NCBI GenBank assembly: GCA_000434735.1
Contig: FR881292.1
Coordinates: forward strand, 126,564-145,412
Source: Bacteroides sp. CAG:530
GTDB lineage: Bacteria; Bacteroidota; Bacteroidia; Bacteroidales; Bacteroidaceae
Length of the DNA stretch: 18,849 nucleotides
Direction: 5' to 3'
Positions within the stretch are counted from its first letter, which is position 1. Each line of letters opens with the position of its first letter. The notes beneath the pieces were generated by a model. The model was not told the origin of the DNA. It was given only the letters and a program-made list of their open reading frames with translations, and did not search any database. Positions 8,498 to 15,163 of the stretch are shown one piece after another. A program made the translations under genes and the position numbers.

Positions 8498-9459
8498 AGT
8501 GATATTTCGTTTTGTAGGTCTAAGTACGGAAATTTTTCTTTCAGTTTTTCTATCTTTAACAGAATTTGACTTAAAAAACGCCGATACGCATCCGATTCGG
8601 CATTAAACGGGCGGTGTTCTATCCCCTTCCGGATATCCTCCCATTGGCGCATTATCTGTAAAGTGTCTTGTTTAAAATATGTATCGCAAAAGCATTGCCA
8701 TATGTATTCTACCGCTAATGGCGACGGGTGAAGCATATCGTCGGCATAGAAACGATAGTCGCGCAGCTCGTCCATCATTATTTCGTACGACGGGAAATAA
8801 TGACAGCAGAGCAACTGTTCGCATATCTTATGCAAGGCTATCAGCAACGTAGCCTTGTTGAGCTGGTTTCCGTGAAAGCCATCCTTGGCATGACGTATCG
8901 GACTTACGGTGAACAAGAAATGTAAGTCGGGATTACAGTTGCGGATTTCGGATATCAACGAAACATATTTCTCAACAATCTCGTCCACATCGAGTAAACG
9001 GCGACGGAACATTTTTTCGGGCAACTTATGGCAATTGCCAACAATGCTTCCGTCGGCACTCCACTCATACACTCTTGCCGTACCCCATGTAATGATGGCT
9101 ATGCGTGCCTTTCTCAGATTGGCAGCCCCTAAACGGATGCGTTCATTAATACCATTAAGACACTCATCCTTATCAGCCGAAGAGAACGAGCCGTGATGCA
9201 TCAGGCTGAACCATTGACCGTTGGCATATTGCAAATCATTTTCAGTATAATAACGTTCGTGCAAGAGGGTTTGTAGCGACTGTGCTACCGACAGCGGATT
9301 ATATAAAACACCGAAAGGATTGGCATCACAAGAGAATTTATTCTCGATAAGTTTCCTGCTGATATTGTCGGCGAAACAAGACCCCCACGACATTATTAGA
9401 GAGTCGTGCCTCATTTCGCATTCTCCTATAGGCAATTCTACTTTTGTTCTAAACTCCAT
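8473..9459 (-). CDS. GSCFA-domain protein (SGNH-hydrolase-like)
   Basis: Encodes 328 aa from the chosen start. The name-giving motif GSCFA is at residues 26-30 (MSWGSCFADN). Other family blocks are TWGTARVYE near 124, TVSPIRH (184-190) followed by HGNQLNKA, and DDMLHPS (240-246), whose Asp and His sit where an SGNH/GDSL hydrolase keeps its catalytic pair. No signal peptide is seen. The substrate of the family is not established; the position just before murF-alr suggests an envelope role by inference only. The ORF can be extended to 9492 (11 more residues), but the -7 box at 9478-9485 would place the transcript start downstream of that ATG, so 9459 is preferred. It heads the minus-strand unit. 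Confidence 0.85.
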   Translation of the reverse strand: MEFRTKVELPIGECEMRHDSLIMSWGSCFADNISRKLIENKFSCDANPFGVLYNPLSVAQSLQTLLHERYYTENDLQYANGQWFSLMHHGSFSSADKDECLNGINERIRLGAANLRKARIAIITWGTARVYEWSADGSIVGNCHKLPEKMFRRRLLDVDEIVEKYVSLISEIRNCNPDLHFLFTVSPIRHAKDGFHGNQLNKATLLIALHKICEQLLCCHYFPSYEIMMDELRDYRFYADDMLHPSPLAVEYIWQCFCDTYFKQDTLQIMRQWEDIRKGIEHRPFNAESDAYRRFLSQILLKIEKLKEKFPYLDLQNEISLCQTRLKK

Positions 9460-9477
9460 GAAAAGGAAATTTTTGTG

Positions 9478-9485
9478 CAAATTTA
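9478..9485 (-). promoter_or_regulatory. Bacteroidetes-type -7 box of the GSCFA-murF-alr unit
   Basis: The minus strand reads TAAATTTG, matching TAnnTTTG. The predicted start near 9471 leaves only about a dozen leader bases before the ATG at 9459. No clear -33 TTTG is present. Confidence 0.45.
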
Positions 9486-9507
9486 AACACAATACATATA
9501 TTTATCG

Positions 9508-9515
9508 TATTTTTG
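9508..9515 (+). promoter_or_regulatory. Bacteroidetes-type -7 box of dxs-trkA
   Basis: TATTTTTG matches TAnnTTTG and lies 27 bp before the dxs ATG at 9543. It sits only 22 bp from the opposite-strand -7 box of the GSCFA gene, so the two units share a compact divergent promoter. Confidence 0.5.
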
Positions 9516-9542
9516 TGAAATTAATGTTTTATAAAAATCAGG

Positions 9543-11450
9543 ATGGAACAACCTGCTTCTTACGAATTACTGAATAAAATAGATAGTCCGAAGGACTTGC
9601 GCCAACTTCCGGTGAGCGATTTACCGGAGGTGTGCGAAGAACTGAGGAACAAGATAATAGATGAGCTTTCGCGCAATCCCGGCCATTTCGGTTCGAGTCT
9701 GGGAGTGGTGGAGCTTACTGTTGCCTTGCACTATTCATTTAATACTCCATACGACCGAATTGTGTGGGATGTCGGTCACCAAGCTTACGGACATAAAATA
9801 TTGACTGGACGAAGAGACCGCTTTTACACTAATCGTAAGCTGAACGGATTATGTCCTTTTCCGTCGCCGGCAGAAAGCGAATACGACACGTTTACATGCG
9901 GTCATGCTTCCAACTCTATATCGGCAGCGCTGGGTATGGCTGTAGCCGCCGAAAAGAAAGGCGAAACAGACAGACACGTGGTAGCAGTTATAGGCGATGG
10001 TTCTATGAGCGGCGGCTTGGCGTTCGAAGGACTGAACAATGCATCTTCTACACCAAATAATCTTCTTATAGTTCTGAACGATAACAATATGGCCATAGAC
10101 CGAAGCGTAGGCGGAATGAAGCAATATCTGCTTAATCTGCAAACATCGGAAGGCTATAACCGCATTCGTAACAAGATAGCGCAGCAACTCAACAAGTGGG
10201 GCATTCTTAATGAGGAAAGACGCAAAAGCCTGATTCGGTTTAACAATAGCTTAAAGTCGGTATTGGCTCAGCAGCAAAATATATTCGAGGGGATGAATAT
10301 CCGTTATTTCGGACCGGTAGACGGGCACGATATCAATGCGTTGACCCGTGTGCTGAAAGAAATAAAGAATATGAAAGGTCCTAAACTGTTACACATCCAC
10401 ACAGTAAAAGGCCGAGGATATGCTCCAGCCGAAAAAGCGGCAACCATATGGCACGCTCCGGGACGTTTCGACAAGGAGACTGGCGAGCGCATTGTGCCCG
10501 ACACTACAGGTATGCCTCCTTTGTTTCAGGATGTATTTGGCAATACATTGCTCGAACTGGCTAAGCAGAACGATAAAATCATAGGCGTTACTCCGGCCAT
10601 GCCTACCGGCTGCTCCATGAATATCCTGATGAAGGCAATGCCCGACCGTGCTTTCGACGTAGGCATAGCCGAAGAACATGCGGTAACATTCTCCGGCGGT
10701 ATGGCTGCCGAAGGAATGCAACCTTTCTGCAATATCTATTCGTCGTTCATGCAGCGTGCATACGATAATATCATACACGATGTAGCTATACAAAAGCTTA
10801 ACGTAGTGCTCTGCCTTGACCGCGCCGGTTTGGTGGGCGAAGACGGACCTACTCATCACGGTGCTTTCGACTTGGCTTACCTGCGCCCGATACCTAATCT
10901 TACTATAGCTTCGCCTTACGACGAACATGAGTTGCGCAAGATGATGTACACTGCTCAACTACCAGATATGGGACCGTTCGTAATACGCTACCCTCGCGGA
11001 AGAGGCGTGCTTACCGACTGGCAATGCCCACTGGAAGCCATCACCGTAGGCAAGGGACGGAAAATGAAAGACGGAAAAGACATAGCTGTAATAACCATAG
11101 GTCCGATAGGCAATGATGCCGAAAAAGCGATACGCGACGTAGAGAACGAATGCGGATGCAGCGTGGCTCATTACGACCTTCGTTTCCTTAAACCCATAGA
11201 CGAAGATATGCTGCACGAGGTAGGACGAAACTTCAAGAAGGTACTTACCATAGAAGACGGCATACTGAAAGGCGGCATGGGAAGCGCCGTGCTTGAATTC
11301 TTATCGGACAACGACTACTATCCCATCGTGAAGCGACTGGGAATACCCGATCATTTCATACTGCACGGACCAGTGCAAGACTTACGCGCCATTTGTGGAT
11401 ATGATTGCAAAGGAATATATCAAACATTAATGCAGTTGGTAAAATCATGA
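9543..11450 (+). CDS. dxs: 1-deoxy-D-xylulose-5-phosphate synthase
   Basis: Encodes 635 aa. Joins pyruvate and glyceraldehyde-3-phosphate in the first step of the MEP (non-mevalonate) isoprenoid pathway, using thiamine diphosphate and Mg2+. The sequence shows NPGHFGSSLG (46-54, catalytic His48), DVGHQAYGHKILTGR (76-90), the thiamine-diphosphate motif beginning GDGSMSGG (151-158) and ending in NDNNMAI (179-185), VDGHD (259-263), the cofactor-activating Glu in GIAEEHAV (Glu377), Tyr399 and Arg405 in the phosphate-binding stretch, and GEDGPTHHG (432-440). Length agrees with the family (about 620-640). It is the promoter-proximal gene and overlaps trkA by ATGA, so both are co-transcribed; the link between the two jobs is not obvious. 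Confidence 0.97.
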   Translation: MEQPASYELLNKIDSPKDLRQLPVSDLPEVCEELRNKIIDELSRNPGHFGSSLGVVELTVALHYSFNTPYDRIVWDVGHQAYGHKILTGRRDRFYTNRKLNGLCPFPSPAESEYDTFTCGHASNSISAALGMAVAAEKKGETDRHVVAVIGDGSMSGGLAFEGLNNASSTPNNLLIVLNDNNMAIDRSVGGMKQYLLNLQTSEGYNRIRNKIAQQLNKWGILNEERRKSLIRFNNSLKSVLAQQQNIFEGMNIRYFGPVDGHDINALTRVLKEIKNMKGPKLLHIHTVKGRGYAPAEKAATIWHAPGRFDKETGERIVPDTTGMPPLFQDVFGNTLLELAKQNDKIIGVTPAMPTGCSMNILMKAMPDRAFDVGIAEEHAVTFSGGMAAEGMQPFCNIYSSFMQRAYDNIIHDVAIQKLNVVLCLDRAGLVGEDGPTHHGAFDLAYLRPIPNLTIASPYDEHELRKMMYTAQLPDMGPFVIRYPRGRGVLTDWQCPLEAITVGKGRKMKDGKDIAVITIGPIGNDAEKAIRDVENECGCSVAHYDLRFLKPIDEDMLHEVGRNFKKVLTIEDGILKGGMGSAVLEFLSDNDYYPIVKRLGIPDHFILHGPVQDLRAICGYDCKGIYQTLMQLVKS

Positions 11451-12787
11451 AAATCATCATAGCGGGAGCCGGAGCCGTAGGTACCCATCTGGCAAAGCTC
11501 CTTTCGAGAGAAAAACAAGATATCATTTTGATGGACGAAGACGAGGAGAAGTTGGGCCGAATGGGTAACAACTTCGACTTGATGACGGTCAACGTATCGC
11601 CTACATCTATTTCCGGTCTTAAAGAGGCTGGCGTAGCAGGGGCAGATTTATTCATCGCCGTAACTCCTAACGAAAGCCAGAATATGACAGCCTGCATGTT
11701 GGCTACTAATCTTGGAGCCAAAAAGACTGTAGCCCGCATAGATAATTACGAGTATCTGCTACCAAAGAATAAGGAGTTCTTCGCCAAGCTGGGAGTAGAC
11801 TCGCTCATTTATCCGGAGATGCTTGCGGCAAAAGATATAGTAGATGCCGTAAAGATGAGCTGGATTAGACAGTGGTGGGAGTTTGCCGGAGGTGCATTGG
11901 TACTGCTTGGTACCAAGATGCGCGAAACTGCCGAGATTCTCGACGTGCCTCTGTATGAGTTGGGTGGCAGAAACATTCCTTTCCACATAGTAGCCATAAA
12001 GCGAGGCAACGAAACCATTATTCCGCGTGGTGACGATACTATCCGCCTGCACGACATAGTGTACTTTACTACAACTAAAAAATACATCCCTTATATCCGC
12101 AAGATAGCCGGAAAAGAGAATTATGCCGACATCCGTAACATCATTATTATGGGAGGTAGCCGCATAGCGGTGCGCACCGTACAGATTCTACCGGAGTATA
12201 TGCGCACTAAGATTATAGAAAACGATATCAACCGCTGCAACCGCTTGTCGGAATTGGTAGACGATGACGTAATGATTATCAACGGCGACGGACGAGACAT
12301 TGAGTTGCTTACCGAAGAAGGTATCAAGAACACCGAAGCGTTTGTAGCTCTGACGGGAAGTTCGGAAACAAACATCTTGGCTTGCTTGGCAGCCAAACGA
12401 ATGGGAGTAACCAAAACTGTGGCCGAAGTAGAGAACATCGACTATATCAGCATGGCAGAGAGCCTTGATATCGGCACGGTTATCAACAAGAAGTTCATCG
12501 CGGCGAGCCATATCTACCAGATGATGCTTGATGCCGACGTATCGAACGTGAAATGTCTTACATTCGCCAACGCCGATGTAGCGGAGTTTACAGTAAAGCA
12601 AGGCGCACGCATCACACGCTCTCAGATAAAAGATATGGGACTGCCCAAGGGTGCCACTATAGGTGGATTGATAAGAAACGGCGAAGGTATATTGGTAACC
12701 GGTAACACCCTGATTCAGGAAAACGACCATGTGGTAGTATTCTGCTTAGGAATGATGATAAAGAAACTGGAACGTTTCTTTAATTAA
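11447..12787 (+). CDS. trkA: Trk system potassium-uptake regulatory subunit TrkA
   Basis: Encodes 446 aa from the ATG that overlaps the dxs stop (ATGA at 11447-11450). TrkA is a cytoplasmic, peripheral NAD(H)-binding protein that gates the TrkH membrane channel for K+ uptake. Two tandem RCK units are present: the first Rossmann loop GAGAVG at 7-12 with acidic Asp30 after strand 2, then a TrkA-C domain (~135-215); the second loop GGSRIA at 236-241, then a second TrkA-C domain at about 370-446. This double arrangement and the length match E. coli TrkA. An earlier in-frame ATG at 11405 lies inside dxs and would add 14 residues before the Rossmann strand, so it is not used. No trkH follows within the window. 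Confidence 0.93.
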   Translation: MKIIIAGAGAVGTHLAKLLSREKQDIILMDEDEEKLGRMGNNFDLMTVNVSPTSISGLKEAGVAGADLFIAVTPNESQNMTACMLATNLGAKKTVARIDNYEYLLPKNKEFFAKLGVDSLIYPEMLAAKDIVDAVKMSWIRQWWEFAGGALVLLGTKMRETAEILDVPLYELGGRNIPFHIVAIKRGNETIIPRGDDTIRLHDIVYFTTTKKYIPYIRKIAGKENYADIRNIIIMGGSRIAVRTVQILPEYMRTKIIENDINRCNRLSELVDDDVMIINGDGRDIELLTEEGIKNTEAFVALTGSSETNILACLAAKRMGVTKTVAEVENIDYISMAESLDIGTVINKKFIAASHIYQMMLDADVSNVKCLTFANADVAEFTVKQGARITRSQIKDMGLPKGATIGGLIRNGEGILVTGNTLIQENDHVVVFCLGMMIKKLERFFN

Positions 12788-12850
12788 GAGCAAAGAACCT
12801 AACGCAAGCACTGCGTTTTTAATCAGTATCTATTTAACTTTTGTAATATA

Positions 12851-12890
12851 ATATCGCCATTTCTTGTCATAAGGCAAGAAATGGCGATAT
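12851..12890. terminator. Perfect 16-bp hairpin downstream of trkA, probable terminator
   Basis: ATATCGCCATTTCTTG (12851-12866) and its exact complement (12875-12890) flank an 8-nt loop, about 64 bp after the trkA stop. The following bases (TTCTGTATT) are only moderately T-rich, so termination may be incomplete. Confidence 0.6.
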
Positions 12891-12985
12891 TTCTGTATTA
12901 ATATGTGTAAAAACAGAAAAATTACACACTTTAATTCGTTACTTTGTGGGTGAGGGAATTATAGTATAACGGAGATAAGAGAGAG

Positions 12986-13846
12986 ATGGAAACTGATTTT
13001 TCAAAAATGGGCTTAGTGCTCGAAGGTGGAGGCATGCGAGGTGTATTCACTTGTGGCGTGCTAGATTATTTCATGAAGCATGGAATAGAATTTCCTTATG
13101 TCGTGGGCGTATCGGCTGGGGCGTGCAACGGACTGTCGTACATGTCGCATCAAATGGGACGCGCCAAATACAGCAACATCGACATGATGGACGAGTATCA
13201 CTATATAGGGCTGAAGTATCTCTGGCATCAGCATAGCATAATAGACCAACATTTATTATATGATTTATTCCCCAACGAACTAGTGCCGTTCGATTATGAC
13301 GCTTGCTTCGCCAATCCCACTCGTTTCGAGATGGTAACTACCAACTGTGTAACCGGCCATGCGTGTTATTTGGAAGAACATGCCGACAAAGAACGTCTCG
13401 TTGCCATAGCAAAGGCTTCCAGCAGTTTGCCATATGTATGCCCCATAGCGTATGTAGACGGACGCCCTATGCTGGATGGCGGTATCGTAGACTCCATCCC
13501 CGTGCTGCGTGCCATCAGTCAGGGCTATAAACGCAATGTGGTAGTACTCACCCGCAACAGAGGCTACCGTAAATCAGAAAGCGACATCCGCGTTCCTCGT
13601 TTCATATATACCCGTTACCCACGCCTACGTGTGGTACTGAGCCGCCGTTGCTTTGTGTACAACAAACAACTCGAAATGGTAGAACGCATGGAAGACGAAG
13701 GCAGCATCATAGTAATACGCCCCGAAGCTCCGGTACGTGTAAACCGCATCGAAAAAGACCTCACTAAATTACAAGCATTATACGAAGAAGGTTTAGCCTG
13801 CGCAGAAAAGGTGATGAGCCCCTATCTATCGGCTAAAGAGAATTAA
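12986..13846 (+). CDS. Patatin-like phospholipase (YjjU-like)
   Basis: Encodes 286 aa. Cytoplasmic serine acyl-hydrolase of the patatin family; it hydrolyses acyl esters of phospholipids or related lipids with a Ser-Asp dyad. Visible are the oxyanion loop GGGMRG (14-19), the nucleophile elbow GVSAG (41-45, Ser43) and the catalytic Asp in DGG (164-166). The full length and the C-terminal part (about 185-286, with TRNRGYRK and a late VNRIEKDLTKL stretch) resemble E. coli YjjU-type proteins. No signal peptide is seen. A purine-rich GGAGATAAGAGAGAG stretch ends right before the ATG and probably holds the ribosome-binding site. It is separated from trkA by a hairpin and convergent with the sigma gene, so likely monocistronic. 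Physiological lipid unknown. Confidence 0.9.
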   Translation: METDFSKMGLVLEGGGMRGVFTCGVLDYFMKHGIEFPYVVGVSAGACNGLSYMSHQMGRAKYSNIDMMDEYHYIGLKYLWHQHSIIDQHLLYDLFPNELVPFDYDACFANPTRFEMVTTNCVTGHACYLEEHADKERLVAIAKASSSLPYVCPIAYVDGRPMLDGGIVDSIPVLRAISQGYKRNVVVLTRNRGYRKSESDIRVPRFIYTRYPRLRVVLSRRCFVYNKQLEMVERMEDEGSIIVIRPEAPVRVNRIEKDLTKLQALYEEGLACAEKVMSPYLSAKEN

Positions 13847-13928
13847 TAATACGCGCAAGTTACAATACAAAACTACAAACGAGATTCTTATCTAAACGAA
13901 TCACTAAAAATGTTGTCTTAAAAGTGAG

Positions 13929-14489
13929 TTAGTGGTGGAGTAAAGCAGCTCCGAGAACCACCGGAAGGTAGTCCTTGAAAATCTGTTGCAGTACTTCCAT
14001 CACTTTCTGTTTGTATCTACCCACGGTTTTTACGCTAAGATTCATGCTTTCGGCTATTTCGACCTGCGTCTTTTCGGCAAAGAAACTCTGTTTGAACACC
14101 TCTCTGTAATCATCGGGCAATTTCTCTAAGGTATCGTAAAGCATGTGGTACAATTCGTCCAGCGTGAACACACTGTCGTAGTTCTCATCATATATGGGAG
14201 CATATTTCTGCATCTTCTCGGCATAGTTCCACTCATACTCCTGATGCTTCAGATAGTTTAGGCAACTATTCTTTACGCACATCTTGATATACCCCAATGT
14301 AGTATCCGAAGTAAGGTCGAGCAAATCCTGGTCCGCCCACAGTCGGGCGAATACATCCGAAACAATATCCTCCCTCTCAGCCTCATCGTCTATGAACCTT
14401 TTGGCGTACAGGCAAAATGGCGCATAATACCTGTCGAAAAGCTCCCTAAAGGCCTTTTTCCTATCCGATACGCTAAGTTTCATAGTCAT
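13929..14489 (-). CDS. ECF sigma factor, FecI-like (Bacteroidetes expansion type)
   Basis: Encodes 186 aa. Directs RNA polymerase to a special promoter set. Sigma region 2 lies at about 13-82 (LFDRYYAPFCLYAKRFI, then EDIVSDVFARLW at 40-51), and region 4 at about 118-172 (LEKLPDDYREVF, then the helix-turn-helix around TQVEIAESMNLSVKTVGRYKQ). The short linker is normal for ECF factors. The C-terminus ends in a small hydrophobic tail (DYLPVVLGAALLHH). In Bacteroidetes such factors usually stand beside a FecR-type anti-sigma gene and a SusC/SusD pair, but none is adjacent here. Start may be Met1 (14489) or Met3 (14483). A TATCTTTG -7 box lies 33-40 bp upstream of the ATG. Confidence 0.9.
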   Translation of the reverse strand: MTMKLSVSDRKKAFRELFDRYYAPFCLYAKRFIDDEAEREDIVSDVFARLWADQDLLDLTSDTTLGYIKMCVKNSCLNYLKHQEYEWNYAEKMQKYAPIYDENYDSVFTLDELYHMLYDTLEKLPDDYREVFKQSFFAEKTQVEIAESMNLSVKTVGRYKQKVMEVLQQIFKDYLPVVLGAALLHH

Positions 14490-14521
14490 TGAGTTTCCCG
14501 TTGTTTTCAGATTTTCAAAGG

Positions 14522-14529
14522 CAAAGATA
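14522..14529 (-). promoter_or_regulatory. Bacteroidetes-type -7 box of the ECF sigma gene
   Basis: The minus strand reads TATCTTTG, matching TAnnTTTG, 33 bp before the sigma ATG. It suggests transcription by the housekeeping sigma rather than by autoregulation alone. No clear -33 element was seen. Confidence 0.5.
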
Positions 14530-14638
14530 ATTCTTTTTGATGCAGGTTTTAAATTACCACATAATTTTCTTATGTTTTCACTCTAAAAGTCCGAACTCAC
14601 TCTCAAAGCGAATCCTAACTTTCCGTTATCCATAAATC

Positions 14639-14664
14639 AATCTTTCTATGGCTCTCCCTAATGC
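14639..14664. repeat. Left copy of an imperfect direct repeat flanking the restriction operon
   Basis: Contains GGCTCTCCCTAATGC (14650-14664). The copy at 18592-18615 has GGCTCTCCCAAATGC, 14 of 15 identical, and both are preceded by AATC and a pyrimidine-rich stretch with a 2-nt length difference. Possibly the trace of an insertion or recombination event. Confidence 0.4.
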
Positions 14665-14720
14665 CCCTAAGACATTTTTGTACCGTTGTAGTGACGAAAA
14701 ACGGTAATCTTACCACTTTT

Positions 14721-14769
14721 TGATAATAGAACCGTGATCAACCGCACTTAAAAAGGCACCCTATTATCA
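14721..14769. repeat. 9-bp perfect inverted repeat with 31-nt spacer
   Basis: TGATAATAG (14721-14729) and CTATTATCA (14761-14769) are exact complements. No T-run follows that would make it a terminator. It may be an RNA fold or a protein site; its role is unknown. Confidence 0.5.
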
Positions 14770-14811
14770 TACTTATATCATCAGTAAATAGTGAATAGTA
14801 AATGTATATCA

Positions 14812-14951
14812 TAATTGATTACAATATAAAAATAGCGGGCAGAAAGCCCAACGAGTCCACAGCCTAGGGCAACACCCTAGGTATCATGTGTTTATATACA
14901 CTACGCTATGAAAGGGCAACAGTAAAAAACATAAAAGTTTGTAATTGATTA
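14812..14951. repeat. REP-like palindromic element bracketed by 10-bp direct repeats
   Basis: TAATTGATTA occurs exactly at 14812-14821 and 14942-14951. Between them lies a cluster of small palindromes: GGGC/GCCC (14837-14840 with 14846-14849), CCTAGGG/CCCTAGG (14863-14869 with 14875-14881) and GTGT/ACAC (14888-14891 with 14898-14901), ending in AAAGGGCAACAG. This cluster resembles dispersed palindromic elements of Bacteroidetes genomes (core GGGCAAC-CCCTAGG), similar in kind to REP sequences moved by TnpA-REP transposases. The direct repeats look like a target-site duplication, but AT-rich 10-mers can recur by chance. No transposase gene is in the window. Confidence 0.55.
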
Positions 14952-15062
14952 TTTATTTCAACTCATGTTGTTTGCTTTAAGTCTTTGACTGTATTTCCAT
15001 ATGATGTGTAAAACTGAGAGAAAAGGATTTACAACGATAGTTCATGACTTCTTAATTTTATC

Positions 15063-15116
15063 AGCAAAAGCCAACCCATTCACGTTTTTTCATCATGAAC
15101 GGATTGGCTTTTGTTG
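15063..15116. terminator. Imperfect hairpin at the 3' end of the restriction operon
   Basis: CAAAAGCCAA (15065-15074) pairs exactly with TTGGCTTTTG (15104-15113), and pairing continues inward with one mismatch and one G-T pair. It sits about 50 bp beyond the stop of the last operon gene on the minus strand, where a terminator is expected. The minus-strand tail after the stem is only weakly T-rich, so the call is moderate. Confidence 0.5.
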
Positions 15117-15163
15117 ACTACAATTAGTTGTTCGTTGACATTCATAAAAATAACTGCGATAAG

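Larger units (their letters stand above)
14490..15163. other. Structure-rich 674-bp intergenic region between sigma gene and restriction operon
   Basis: No credible gene is present. From left to right it holds the sigma promoter, a short sequence that recurs on the far side of the restriction operon (14639-14664), a 9-bp inverted repeat with a 31-nt loop (14721-14769), a REP-like palindrome cluster between 10-bp direct repeats (14812-14951), and a long imperfect hairpin (15063-15116) beyond the operon's 3' end. It probably marks the left boundary of an acquired segment. Confidence 0.6.

Noticed and set aside
10389..10958. 189-aa reading frame antisense to dxs
   Set aside because: Shadow of a highly conserved gene, with no domain of its own.
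12188..12730. 180-aa reading frame antisense to trkA
   Set aside because: Shadow of trkA; no recognisable motif.
12905..12927. GTGTAA/TTACAC stem-loop before the patatin gene
   Set aside because: Only 6 bp with an A-rich loop; too weak to call as an operator or terminator.
14721..14769. Invertible promoter switch
   Set aside because: The spacer between the inverted repeats is only 31 nt with no promoter-like box, and no invertase gene is in the window.
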